Positions 6,152-12,555 are shown, counted from the first letter of the stretch. The stretch is 12,555 nt of DNA from Thermoplasmata archaeon (GCA_030043405.1 JASHXS010000042.1:1-12555), one strand, 5' to 3'. Translations and numbers: made by a program. Notes: a model not told the origin generated them from the sequence alone.

Positions 6152-8266
6152 TCAGATCGCGATGACCGAGTGGGCGACGATCAGCGCGATGAAGAGGATC
6201 GAGATGGTGTTGACCACCTTGATGAGCGGGTTGATGGCGGGGCCCGCCGTGTCCTTGGTCGCGTCCCCCACGGTGTCGCCCACGACGGCCGCCTTGTGGG
6301 CGTCCGAGTGCTTGCCGCCGTAATTCCCCGACTCGATGTACTTCTTGCCGTTGTCCCACGCCGCCCCACCCGTGGTCATCGTGAGGGCGAGGGGGAAACC
6401 GGAGATGATCGTCCCGAGGAGGAGACCCGCGAGCGCCACGGGGCCGAGGAGGAACCCGACGGCGAGGGGCGTCACGACCGCGATGAGCGCCGGGACGGCG
6501 AGCTGACGGATCGCGGTCACCGTGACGATGTCGACGCAGCGGCCGTACAGCGGCTTCGCCGTACCCTGCAGGAGCCCTTCGATCTCGCGGAATTGCTTCC
6601 GGATCTCGAAGACCATCTTCTCGGCGGCGATGCCGACCGCGTTCATCAGGAAGGACGTGAAGAAGAACGGCAGGATGGCGCCGATGACCAGGCCCGCCAC
6701 GACCAGCGGTTGCGAGAGCACCAGGAGGTTCGTGAAGTTCCCCCACGGCTGGCCCCAGTTGTTCGCGGCGGCGAACGTGTAGGCCGCGAACAGCGCGAGC
6801 GCCGCCAGGACCGCCGAGCCGATGGCATAGCCCTTCGTGATCGCCTTGGTCGTGTTCCCGACGGCGTCGAGCGGGTCCGTGATGGCGCGCGCCTGCTCCG
6901 GGAGTTTCGCCATCTCGGCGATCCCCCCCGCGTTGTCGGTGATCGGGCCGAAGGCGTCGATCGAGATGATCATCCCCGTGACGGACAGCATGCTCGCGGC
7001 GGCGAGTCCGATGCCGTACAGACCGAGGTACGGGTCCAGGTGCGAGGTACCGGCGAACCAGCCCGCCGAGGCGTACGCTCCCAGCGTCCCCGCGATGATG
7101 ACGAGCCCCGGGACCCACGCGGATTCCAGGCCGACGGCGAGGCCCGAAATGACCGTGGGACCGGCCCCGGCCTGGGACGCCTCCGCGATCTTGTGGACGG
7201 GGGAGTACTTGGCGCTCGTGTAGTAGTCGGTGACGATGACGATGAGGATCATCACGATCAACCCGACGGCGGTCGCGACAAAGATCCCGAGATTCGCGTC
7301 CATGAAGTAATAGTCCAGCACGTAGAGCCCGAGCAGCCCGATCGCGGTCGTGGCCCCGAGGCCCTGGTAGAGGGCCCCCATGATCGTCGTCTTGGAGCCC
7401 ATCCGGACGAAGAGGGTCCCGAGAATCGTGGCGACGATCGCCCACGCGCAGACCAGCAGCGGGTAGAGGACGGCGTTCGGGAAAAGGGTCAGGATCGGCG
7501 CGGCCCCGGTCGTGCTGATCAGGTAGGCAAGCAGCATCGCCGCCATGGCCGTCACCACGTACGTCTCGAACAGGTCGGCCGCCATCCCAGCGCAGTCCCC
7601 CACGTTGTCGCCCACGTTGTCTGCGATCACGCCCGGGTTACGCGGGTCGTCTTCGGGGATCCCGGCCTCGACCTTTCCCACGAGGTCCGTGCCCACGTCG
7701 GCGCCCTTGGTGTAGATGCCACCGCCGACCCGGGCGAAGAGACTCATCAGGGAGGCTCCGAACAGGAGACCGACCATGCTCGTGACGTTCCCGTTGAAGG
7801 CCCAGTAGAAGACGACGAGCTCGAGGAGAGCGAGGCCCGCGACGGAGAGGCCCGTGACGCTGCCGCCCCGGAAGGCGAAGGCCATGGTGTCGCCGAGGCT
7901 GCCGCCGCGCGCCTTGGCGGCGGTCCGGACATTCGCCCGGACGCTGACCAGCATTCCCACCGCTCCGGCCAAGGCGCTCCCCGCCACACCCGCGATGAAG
8001 CCGACGGCGAGGTGGGGCCCGTTCGTGGTGATCCCGAAGGCGAAGGCGATGACGACCGTGAGGACCGCGGCCACGATGGCCACGACCGTATACTCACGTC
8101 GGAGGAACGCGATCGCGCCTTGGCGGATCGCCCCGGCGATCTCGCGCATCTTGTCGTCCCCGTCCGGTTCGCGGAGAACGAGGGCGGTTTGCACGCCGGC
8201 GTAGCCAAGGCCAAGGAGGGATGCCAGCAGGACGAGGAGCTCCAGGTTGGACGTAGACAGGCCCAT
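6152..8266 (-). CDS. hppA: K+-independent membrane-bound proton-pumping pyrophosphatase
   Basis: This is a 704-residue integral membrane protein with about 16 hydrophobic segments that couples hydrolysis of pyrophosphate to H+ export. The substrate site is clear: DVGTDLVGKVEAG at 190-202, DDPRNPGVIADNVGDNVGDC at 206-225, TDYYTS at 346-351, DNAGGIAEMA at 444-453, and near the C terminus VGDTVGDATKDTAGPAINPL. The subtype is set by GNTTKAITKG at 470-479. K474 and T477 are the residues of the K+-independent class, where K+-dependent enzymes carry Ala and Gly. The frame stays open 60 codons further upstream, but the homologous N terminus begins at MGLSTSNLELL, and AGAAGGT four bases before this ATG and a good TATA box at 8305-8312 support it. 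The longer version would also overlap the divergent zinc-finger gene. The length is normal for the family. Confidence 0.96.
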   Translation of the reverse strand: MGLSTSNLELLVLLASLLGLGYAGVQTALVLREPDGDDKMREIAGAIRQGAIAFLRREYTVVAIVAAVLTVVIAFAFGITTNGPHLAVGFIAGVAGSALAGAVGMLVSVRANVRTAAKARGGSLGDTMAFAFRGGSVTGLSVAGLALLELVVFYWAFNGNVTSMVGLLFGASLMSLFARVGGGIYTKGADVGTDLVGKVEAGIPEDDPRNPGVIADNVGDNVGDCAGMAADLFETYVVTAMAAMLLAYLISTTGAAPILTLFPNAVLYPLLVCAWAIVATILGTLFVRMGSKTTIMGALYQGLGATTAIGLLGLYVLDYYFMDANLGIFVATAVGLIVMILIVIVTDYYTSAKYSPVHKIAEASQAGAGPTVISGLAVGLESAWVPGLVIIAGTLGAYASAGWFAGTSHLDPYLGLYGIGLAAASMLSVTGMIISIDAFGPITDNAGGIAEMAKLPEQARAITDPLDAVGNTTKAITKGYAIGSAVLAALALFAAYTFAAANNWGQPWGNFTNLLVLSQPLVVAGLVIGAILPFFFTSFLMNAVGIAAEKMVFEIRKQFREIEGLLQGTAKPLYGRCVDIVTVTAIRQLAVPALIAVVTPLAVGFLLGPVALAGLLLGTIISGFPLALTMTTGGAAWDNGKKYIESGNYGGKHSDAHKAAVVGDTVGDATKDTAGPAINPLIKVVNTISILFIALIVAHSVIAI

Positions 8267-8270
8267 GGGT

Positions 8271-8277
8271 ACCTTCT
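8271..8277 (-). promoter_or_regulatory. Ribosome binding site deciding the hppA start
   Basis: On the minus strand AGAAGGT lies four bases before the ATG at 8264-8266. It is a partial Shine-Dalgarno and supports this start over the longer open frame. Confidence 0.5.
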
Positions 8278-8304
8278 GAGATTGGGTCCGCTCACCGGAC
8301 CCGG

Positions 8305-8312
8305 TAATTAAA
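8305..8312 (-). promoter_or_regulatory. TATA box of hppA
   Basis: The minus strand reads TTTAATTA, an AT-only octamer in otherwise GC-rich DNA. Its centre is about 42 bases before the ATG, so transcription would start near 8282 and leave a leader of about 16 bases that includes the Shine-Dalgarno. Confidence 0.6.
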
Positions 8313-8360
8313 CACTGCGTACGGGACCGCCGAGGGCCCTGCCCTTGGGCCGAGGGGTAT

Positions 8361-8368
8361 GAATATAC
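8361..8368 (+). promoter_or_regulatory. Candidate TATA box of the small zinc-finger gene
   Basis: GAATATAC is centred about 32 bases before the GTG at 8397, so transcription would start near 8390 and give an almost leaderless mRNA. It lies back to back with the hppA TATA box, about 56 bases apart centre to centre. Confidence 0.5.
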
Positions 8369-8396
8369 GAAGCCCGCCACCTGCATTGCCACCACC

Positions 8397-8591
8397 GTGC
8401 AGGGCGCAGGGAGCCGGGACGTCTCGTCCCGCCGGACGCGGGTCAACTGTCACATCTGCGGCCAGCCGATCGAACTGGCCCGCGTGAAGGAGCACCTGCG
8501 CTCGGAACACCAGAGCGTCAGCTCGGAGGTCGAGTCCCTCTACCTCTCGGCCCGGATCGAGGCTCGGCGGCGTCGCCACTCCTACCCGTGA
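8397..8591 (+). CDS. Small C2H2-type zinc-finger protein
   Basis: This is a 64-residue basic protein beginning at a GTG. It contains one zinc-binding motif, C18 and C21 in VNCHICGQP followed by H33 and H38 in KEHLRSEHQS, with spacing CX2C-X11-HX4H. That matches a single C2H2-like finger, as found in many tiny archaeal DNA- or RNA-binding proteins. The N terminus is Arg/Ser-rich, and after the finger comes a helix ending in RRRRHSYP, which could bind nucleic acid or a protein partner. The family and target are not known to me. No Shine-Dalgarno is visible, in keeping with the near-leaderless promoter at 8361-8368. The gene is divergent from hppA across 130 bases and ends 83 bases before ribA, which has its own promoter. 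A role as a local regulator is possible but unproven. Confidence 0.75.
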   Translation: MQGAGSRDVSSRRTRVNCHICGQPIELARVKEHLRSEHQSVSSEVESLYLSARIEARRRRHSYP

Positions 8592-8601
8592 AACGGGTGG
8601 G
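8581..8601 (+). repeat. Hairpin spanning the zinc-finger gene stop codon
   Basis: Bases 8581-8589 pair with 8593-8601 around a GAA loop. The inner six pairs are perfect (ACCCGT with ACGGGT) and the outer three include one G-T pair. The TGA stop at 8589-8591 lies at the loop. It may act in 3' end formation or mRNA stability. The nearest T-run (8631-8636) is 30 bases further on. Confidence 0.4.
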
Positions 8602-8630
8602 TTGACGGTGGTGCCGGGGTCCGTTCGACC

Positions 8631-8640
8631 TTTTTTACTA
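8631..8640 (+). promoter_or_regulatory. TATA box of ribA
   Basis: TTTTTTACTA is centred about 40 bases before the ribA ATG, placing transcription start near 8660 with a leader of about 14 bases. The T-run could also serve to terminate the upstream zinc-finger transcript. The region between the genes is too short for an FMN riboswitch, and none is seen. Confidence 0.55.
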
Positions 8641-8660
8641 GTGCGGTTAGTCCCGACGGC

Positions 8661-8667
8661 AAGGTGA
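8661..8667 (+). promoter_or_regulatory. Ribosome binding site of ribA
   Basis: AAGGTGA lies seven bases before the ATG at 8675, matches the anti-Shine-Dalgarno well and fixes the start. Confidence 0.65.
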
Positions 8668-8674
8668 AATCCGG

Positions 8675-9370
8675 ATGGGCATTCCGAAGGAGACCGTCGA
8701 GCTCCTGATCAAGGAGAATCTCGACCACGACTGCGGTGGCTACGAGGCGTGCGTCCGTCTCGAGGCGATCGCCGACCTCCCGACCCGCTTCGGGGACTTC
8801 CAGGCCGTGGCCTTCTGGAACAACCACGACCGGAAGGACCATGCCGCCTTCGTGCACGGCGACATCGTCGGGAAGGAGGACGTTCCGGTCCGGGTCCACT
8901 CCGAGTGTCTGACCGGCGATGCCATCGGGTCGCTCCGGTGCGACTGCCGAGACCAATTGATCGAGGCGCTCGAAAAGATCGGGCAAACCGACAGTGGGAT
9001 CGTGATCTACCTGCGCCAGGAGGGTCGCGGCATTGGCTTCGCGAACAAGGTGCGGGCGTATCGGCTCCAAGACGAAGGGTACGACACCGTCCAGGCGAAC
9101 GTCATGCTCGGGTTCAAACCGGACGAGCGGGACTACGCCATCGCCGCCCACATGCTCGACCAGCTCCATGTCCGGTCGATCCGGCTGATGACCAACAATC
9201 CTCAGAAAGTGGCCGACCTCGAGCGCCACGGCGTCAAGGTCACGGGACGGATTCCTCTCGTCATCCCCCCGAACGCCTACAACGGGGCGTACCTGGAGAC
9301 CAAGCGAAAGCGCATGGGCCACCTGCTCAACGTGGAGCAGGCCGATGATCCCGTCACCGATCCGGCGTAG
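8675..9370 (+). CDS. ribA: GTP cyclohydrolase II
   Basis: This 231-residue cytosolic enzyme opens GTP, releasing formate and pyrophosphate, to give 2,5-diamino-6-ribosylamino-pyrimidinone phosphate, the first step of riboflavin synthesis. The alignment to the bacterial family is direct: VRVHSECLTGDAIGSLRCDC at 72-91 carries the zinc ligands C78, C89 and C91; LRQEGRGIG at 113-121 and LQDEGYDTVQAN at 131-142 line the GTP site; PDERDY at 149-154 holds D150 and R152, equivalent to the catalytic D126 and R128 of the E. coli enzyme; LMTNNPQKV at 171-179 supplies T173 and K178. There is no fused RibB (dihydroxybutanone phosphate synthase) domain; the N-terminal 40 or so residues are only a modest extension. 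Many archaea use the unrelated ArfA (GTP cyclohydrolase III) instead. Its stop lies 15 bases from that of the convergent surface-protein gene. Confidence 0.95.
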   Translation: MGIPKETVELLIKENLDHDCGGYEACVRLEAIADLPTRFGDFQAVAFWNNHDRKDHAAFVHGDIVGKEDVPVRVHSECLTGDAIGSLRCDCRDQLIEALEKIGQTDSGIVIYLRQEGRGIGFANKVRAYRLQDEGYDTVQANVMLGFKPDERDYAIAAHMLDQLHVRSIRLMTNNPQKVADLERHGVKVTGRIPLVIPPNAYNGAYLETKRKRMGHLLNVEQADDPVTDPA

Positions 9371-9385
9371 CGCCGGTCGGTGGGC

Positions 9386-10309
9386 CTAGCAGGCCTCGGA
9401 CTGCGACGACGTACTGGAGATCGCGGCCCCGGAGCCCGCATCGAAATCCTGGATCCAGATCGTTCCGGTACCTCCGCTGGAGGTGAATCCGCAGGTGCTC
9501 ACCTCGACTCCCCAGGCTCCCGACGGGTCGCCGGTCCCCGCTCCCAGAAGGACGTACGTCAGGGTAGCACCCGGATGGGACGAGACGAAGGACGCGGCCC
9601 CATTGGCGAACGCCGCGGTCGCAATCACAGTCGCATTGACCGGAGAGATGGCCGAAAGGGCGCCGAACGAGGTGATACCCGTGACGCAGGACCCTTGCCC
9701 CACGACCATCGGATAGGTCGAGCCCTCCGCCGAGAGAATGTAGAGGAGGGTGTCGCCCGGGCCCGCCGCGATGAACACCCAGGCCGATGCCGAACCCAGC
9801 GGTGCGTCCGACGGGGTGGCAGGCAGCACGATCGTGGACGGGGCGCCGGCCGCGGTCTGGTAGGTGCAGTCGGGCCCCCCAGCGAAATCCCCGCCACTCG
9901 GGCTGGAGATGGAGCTCGTGAGGTTGATCCCCTCTGCCGCCACGATCGTCCACGGGCCATTCGACTGACTGGAGGCGACGCTCTGGGCGGGGGCGACGTC
10001 CTGGGCGTAGTAGCTGACGGGCCCGACGACGCCGGGTCCACCGCCGCTGGAGGAGCCCTTGAAGACCCCGAGGGCGAACAGAGCGGCGAGCAGCACCGCG
10101 ACCACCACTACTACCACCACGACCGCCAGAAGGAGAGACCGACGGGGGTGGGACGGCGGCGGCGTCGGGGCCGGCGCTACGGGTGACCAAGCCTGACCGT
10201 AGGCCGGCGCCGTGGTCGCCCCGGGCATCCCATCGGGTGCGGGCGTGGAGGGGTCGCTGCCGTACACCGACTGCGTCGGAGGGCCCGACGCCGGGGAATT
10301 CGCGGCCAT
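9386..10309 (-). CDS. Membrane-anchored Ser/Gly-rich surface protein
   Basis: I do not recognise the family of this 307-residue protein. Residues 1-56 are Pro/Ala/Ser-rich and hydrophilic. A basic PRRS then leads into one strong membrane segment at about 59-82 that contains eight consecutive valines (63-70). A Ser/Gly linker (85-92) is followed by about 215 residues rich in Ser, Thr, Gly and Ala, predicted beta-like and probably outside the cell. The outer part has four cysteines (148, 208, 273 and the C-terminal 307) that could form two disulfides, and two N-glycosylation sequons (N129-L-T, N225-A-T). The arrangement of proline-rich cytosolic tail, anchor and low-complexity ectodomain is common among archaeal surface proteins. 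It has its own TATA box and no convincing Shine-Dalgarno, so it is probably leaderless. It lies 45 bases downstream of thrS on the same strand. Confidence 0.8.
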   Translation of the reverse strand: MAANSPASGPPTQSVYGSDPSTPAPDGMPGATTAPAYGQAWSPVAPAPTPPPSHPRRSLLLAVVVVVVVVAVLLAALFALGVFKGSSSGGGPGVVGPVSYYAQDVAPAQSVASSQSNGPWTIVAAEGINLTSSISSPSGGDFAGGPDCTYQTAAGAPSTIVLPATPSDAPLGSASAWVFIAAGPGDTLLYILSAEGSTYPMVVGQGSCVTGITSFGALSAISPVNATVIATAAFANGAASFVSSHPGATLTYVLLGAGTGDPSGAWGVEVSTCGFTSSGGTGTIWIQDFDAGSGAAISSTSSQSEAC

Positions 10310-10329
10310 TGGCGGTCCACCCCACGACG

Positions 10330-10336
10330 ATATTTC
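10330..10336 (-). promoter_or_regulatory. TATA box of the surface-protein gene
   Basis: The minus strand reads GAAATAT, centred about 24 bases before the ATG at 10309 and lying in the 45-base gap after the thrS stop. The spacing predicts a leaderless mRNA independent of thrS. Confidence 0.5.
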
Positions 10337-10354
10337 AGGAGGCGGCCCCCGCCG

Positions 10355-12268
10355 TCACGGCTCGAAGGCGCGGCTCCCGATCTTGTCCCGGAGTCGCTGC
10401 CGGAGCTCGGCTCGGGACAAGGCGAGACTCTCCTTCGTTCCCCGGATCCGAACCGAAGTCCCGTTCTGGGCGACCTCTTTCTCCCCGATGACCACGACGT
10501 AGGGAATGCGCTCGATCTCGGCACTTCGTACCCGCTTGGAAAGCGACTCCTCCGTGCCCGTGCGTTCGACGCGGACCCCATCGGCCAGGAGTTCCTCTTC
10601 GAGCCCGCGGGCGGCCTCGGCCTGCTGCTCGGTCACCGGCAGAATGCGGAGCTGCACCGGAGCCAGCCACGGCGGCAGCCGACCGCCGGTGTGCTCGAGC
10701 AAGACCCCGAGGAACCGCTCGAACGACCCGAGGATCACCCGATGGATCACGATAGGGGTATGGAGCGTGCCGTCCGGTCCCTGGTACTTCAGTTCGAAGC
10801 GGGCGGGGATCTGGTAGTCGAGTTGGATGGTACCGAGCTGCCACGGCCGTCCCAGGCTGTCTCGTACGTGGATGTCGATCTTCGGCCCGTAGAAGGCCCC
10901 CTCGCCGGGGGAGACGCGGTACTCGATCCCGGTTTCCCGGAGGATCCGTTCGAGGGTCGCCTCGGCCCGGTCCCAGGCCTCCCGCTCCCCCAGGAACTCC
11001 GCGGGCCGCGTCGACAGCTCGTAGCTCCACTGAAGCCGGAACGTGGAGAAGGCGCGGGCGATCCAGGCGAGGAGTTTCTTGATCTCGGGTTCGATCTGGG
11101 CCTCGGTAACGAAGAGATGCGCGTCGTCCTGCACGAACTCGCGGACGCGGGTCAGCCCATGGAGCGTTCCACTCGGCTCGTACCGATGGAGGGGCGCGAA
11201 CTCGGCGTACCGGAGCGGTAGCTCGCGGTAGCTTCGCGCCCGGGACTTGAAGATCAGCATCGAGCCCGGGCAGTTCATGGGCTTCCAGCCCCACATCCGG
11301 TCGTCCGCCTCGGTCAGGAACATGTTCTCCCGGTAATGCGACCAGTGTCCGCTGGTCTCGTAGACGGACTGGGCCCACATCAGGGGCGTTCGGATCTCCG
11401 CGTAGCCGGCGTCCTTCAGGTGCTCGCGAACGAAGCGCTCGAGCTCTCGGACGACGGTGATGCCCTTGGGAAGCAGCGCGGGGAAGCCCGGCGCCTCGTC
11501 GAAGAAGGCGATGAGCTCGAGCTTCTGGCCCAGTGTCCGATGATCCCGCGCCTCCGCCTCAGATCGGAGCTTGAGGTACTCGCGCAGACCCGCTTCCGTG
11601 GGAAAGCCCACCCCTCGGATGCGCTGGAGCGGGGGTGCGCCGCTCCCCGCTTCCGGGGTAATGGCCGAAAATCCGAGCAGGTGAACTCCCTGGAGCCATC
11701 CGGTGTCGGGGACATGGGGCCCTCGACAGAGGTCGATGAACGCACCCGTCTCGTAGTACGAGATCGCCTCGTCGGCGGGCGCCTCCCGGATGTAGCGGAG
11801 CTTGTGGGGGTTACCGGCGAAAAGTCGCTCGGCCTCCGCACGACTCACTTCCTTCCGACGAAATGGCTCCCGCGCCGCGACGCTCCGGCGCATCCCGGAC
11901 CGGACCTGATCCAGGTCCTCGGGGGTCAGTGGCCGGACCTCGAAGTCGTAGAAGAACCCCTCCTCCGTCGGTGGACCGTGCGTCGGGAGCGCCCCCGGGA
12001 TCGCCTCGGTCAATGCCTTGGCCACCAGATGCGCCGAGGAGTGTTGGAGGATCTCGCGACCGGCCCGGTCGTCGAAGGAGAGCGGGGCCAGGTGACCCGA
12101 GCCCGGGACGGGGGAGGCGAGGTCCAGGGCTCGACCGTCCCACGAGCCGGCGAGTGCGGCCGCCGCTCGTGCCGGGTCCCAACGGACGAGGCAGTCCGCC
12201 ACCGTGGTTCCCGCAGGAACCTCCAGCGACCTCCCATCGGGGAAGGTCAGACGTACGGGGTCCGGCAT
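10355..12268 (-). CDS. thrS: Threonyl-tRNA synthetase, bacterial type with TGS and editing domains
   Basis: This 637-residue cytosolic class II synthetase charges tRNA-Thr. An N-terminal TGS domain (about 4-60) is followed by an editing domain that clears Ser-tRNA-Thr, with HSSAH (H76, H80) and CRGPH (C181, H185), matching H73, H77, C182 and H186 of E. coli. The catalytic core runs from about 250 to 530 and has MNCPGS with C333, EPSGTLHGLTRVREF with H370 and VIHRVILGSFERF with H509, the three zinc ligands that recognise threonine. The anticodon-binding domain (about 537-637) ends in GTKESLALSRAELRQRL. The length fits the bacterial enzyme (642 in E. coli). The frame is open 20 codons further, but the TGS homology begins just after this ATG, and GAGGT four bases upstream plus a TATA box support it. 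Most archaea have a different, DTD-like editing domain in ThrRS, so this form suggests ancient replacement. Confidence 0.96.
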   Translation of the reverse strand: MPDPVRLTFPDGRSLEVPAGTTVADCLVRWDPARAAAALAGSWDGRALDLASPVPGSGHLAPLSFDDRAGREILQHSSAHLVAKALTEAIPGALPTHGPPTEEGFFYDFEVRPLTPEDLDQVRSGMRRSVAAREPFRRKEVSRAEAERLFAGNPHKLRYIREAPADEAISYYETGAFIDLCRGPHVPDTGWLQGVHLLGFSAITPEAGSGAPPLQRIRGVGFPTEAGLREYLKLRSEAEARDHRTLGQKLELIAFFDEAPGFPALLPKGITVVRELERFVREHLKDAGYAEIRTPLMWAQSVYETSGHWSHYRENMFLTEADDRMWGWKPMNCPGSMLIFKSRARSYRELPLRYAEFAPLHRYEPSGTLHGLTRVREFVQDDAHLFVTEAQIEPEIKKLLAWIARAFSTFRLQWSYELSTRPAEFLGEREAWDRAEATLERILRETGIEYRVSPGEGAFYGPKIDIHVRDSLGRPWQLGTIQLDYQIPARFELKYQGPDGTLHTPIVIHRVILGSFERFLGVLLEHTGGRLPPWLAPVQLRILPVTEQQAEAARGLEEELLADGVRVERTGTEESLSKRVRSAEIERIPYVVVIGEKEVAQNGTSVRIRGTKESLALSRAELRQRLRDKIGSRAFEP

Positions 12269-12272
12269 CCCT

Positions 12273-12277
12273 ACCTC
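12273..12277 (-). promoter_or_regulatory. Ribosome binding site deciding the thrS start
   Basis: GAGGT on the minus strand lies four bases before the ATG at 12266-12268 and supports this start over the longer open frame. Confidence 0.45.
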
Positions 12278-12299
12278 GGTTGTCCGACTCCGGGTCCGG

Positions 12300-12306
12300 C
12301 TAAAAG
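12300..12306 (-). promoter_or_regulatory. Candidate TATA box of thrS
   Basis: The minus strand reads CTTTTAG, centred about 35 bases before the ATG, so transcription would start near 12278 with a leader of about 10 bases. It lies in a 140-base gap after the upstream gene. No T-box or other RNA switch is visible there. Confidence 0.45.
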
Positions 12307-12408
12307 GGCTTGCGTCGAGTCCAGGCACTCGGGCCGTCAGCCCCCGGCCCTCGGCTGGCCGTGCCGTGCGCTCAGCTCGCCCATTCAGTCATCACGGTTC
12401 AGCTGGTT

Positions 12409-12555
12409 CTAGTCTTCATCATCGCGCGGCGGCACGGGAGCGAGGGGTGGAGCGTCGGACGGAGGCGGCGCGATCAGGTCGGAGAGGAGGTGGTTGATGT
12501 GGAAGATGCCGCCGCTGGCCCCGACTTGGGCGAGACGGTCCCGCTGGTCCACGGT
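12409..12555 (-). CDS. C-terminal fragment of an unidentified protein
   Basis: A frame open from the window edge runs 48 codons to a TAG at 12409-12411. It is the only minus-strand frame here that stays open throughout, and nearly all its codons end in G or C, as in the neighbouring genes. The fragment starts with a helical stretch (DQRDRLAQVGASGGIFHINH, then LLSDLIAPPP), passes through a proline-rich linker and ends in the acidic tail RDDED. This is too little to name a family. It is on the same strand as thrS, 140 bases upstream, but thrS appears to have its own promoter. Confidence 0.55.
   Translation of the reverse strand, partial: TVDQRDRLAQVGASGGIFHINHLLSDLIAPPPSDAPPLAPVPPRDDED

Noticed and set aside
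6096..7445. Second minus-strand frame inside hppA rich in Arg, Gly, His and Asp
   Set aside because: It lies in another frame of a well-supported gene and has no recognisable motif.
6170..8311. Plus-strand frame of more than 700 codons antisense to hppA
   Set aside because: The translation is a low-complexity Asp/Arg/Gly/His mixture mirroring the pyrophosphatase codons, with no domain, so it is treated as a shadow.
8267..8446. A 60-residue N-terminal extension of the pyrophosphatase
   Set aside because: Homology begins at 8266, a TATA box and Shine-Dalgarno lie inside the would-be extension, and it overlaps the divergent zinc-finger gene.
8592..8674. Possible FMN riboswitch ahead of ribA
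   Set aside because: The gap is 83 bases including the TATA box, leaving a leader of about 14 bases. None of the conserved riboswitch elements is present.

Overview
The window is a gene-dense, G+C-rich stretch that reads as chromosomal DNA of an archaeon, most likely a high-G+C member of the Thermoplasmatota (Thermoplasmata-like). The evidence is a Mre11-Rad50 pair whose Rad50 ATPase head (LSGGE, LLLDEPTDGF) has the archaeal form and length, TATA-like boxes about 25 bases ahead of several inferred starts, several starts without a Shine-Dalgarno (leaderless style), and Pro/Ser/Gly-rich single-pass membrane proteins. The lineage is an inference and a marker-gene tree would be needed to settle it. 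I see no mobile element, CRISPR array, rRNA or tRNA.

Layout from left to right. Bases 1-266 carry no gene I can support. An aldo/keto reductase (267-1373, +) converges with rad50 (1381-3933, -), which follows mre11 (3937-5220, -) and a small proline-rich single-TM protein (5230-5634, -). The last three are so close together (9 and 3 bases apart) that they look like one operon transcribed leftward from about 5640. A short, highly charged protein of unknown function (5656-6105, +) diverges from it, with only about 21 bases between the two starts. It converges with hppA, a K+-independent proton-pumping pyrophosphatase (6152-8266, -). A 130-base divergent promoter region then separates hppA from a 64-residue C2H2-type zinc-finger protein (8397-8591, +), followed by ribA, GTP cyclohydrolase II (8675-9370, +). 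Converging on ribA are a membrane-anchored surface protein (9386-10309, -) and, upstream of it, thrS (10355-12268, -), a bacterial-type threonyl-tRNA synthetase. The window ends in the C-terminal 48 codons of an unidentified protein (12409-12555, -).

How the genes work together. Mre11 and Rad50 form the nuclease/ATPase complex that processes DNA double-strand ends. The small membrane protein at the head of their operon is the most plausible undescribed partner here. The other recognised genes are housekeeping: pyrophosphate hydrolysis coupled to ion pumping, riboflavin precursor synthesis, and threonine charging of tRNA. No complete novel multigene system is evident. The points most worth a second look are the mre11-operon small protein, the GNHD-to-GSHD change in the Mre11 metal site, the very compact divergent promoter at 5634-5656, and the small zinc-finger protein opposite hppA.
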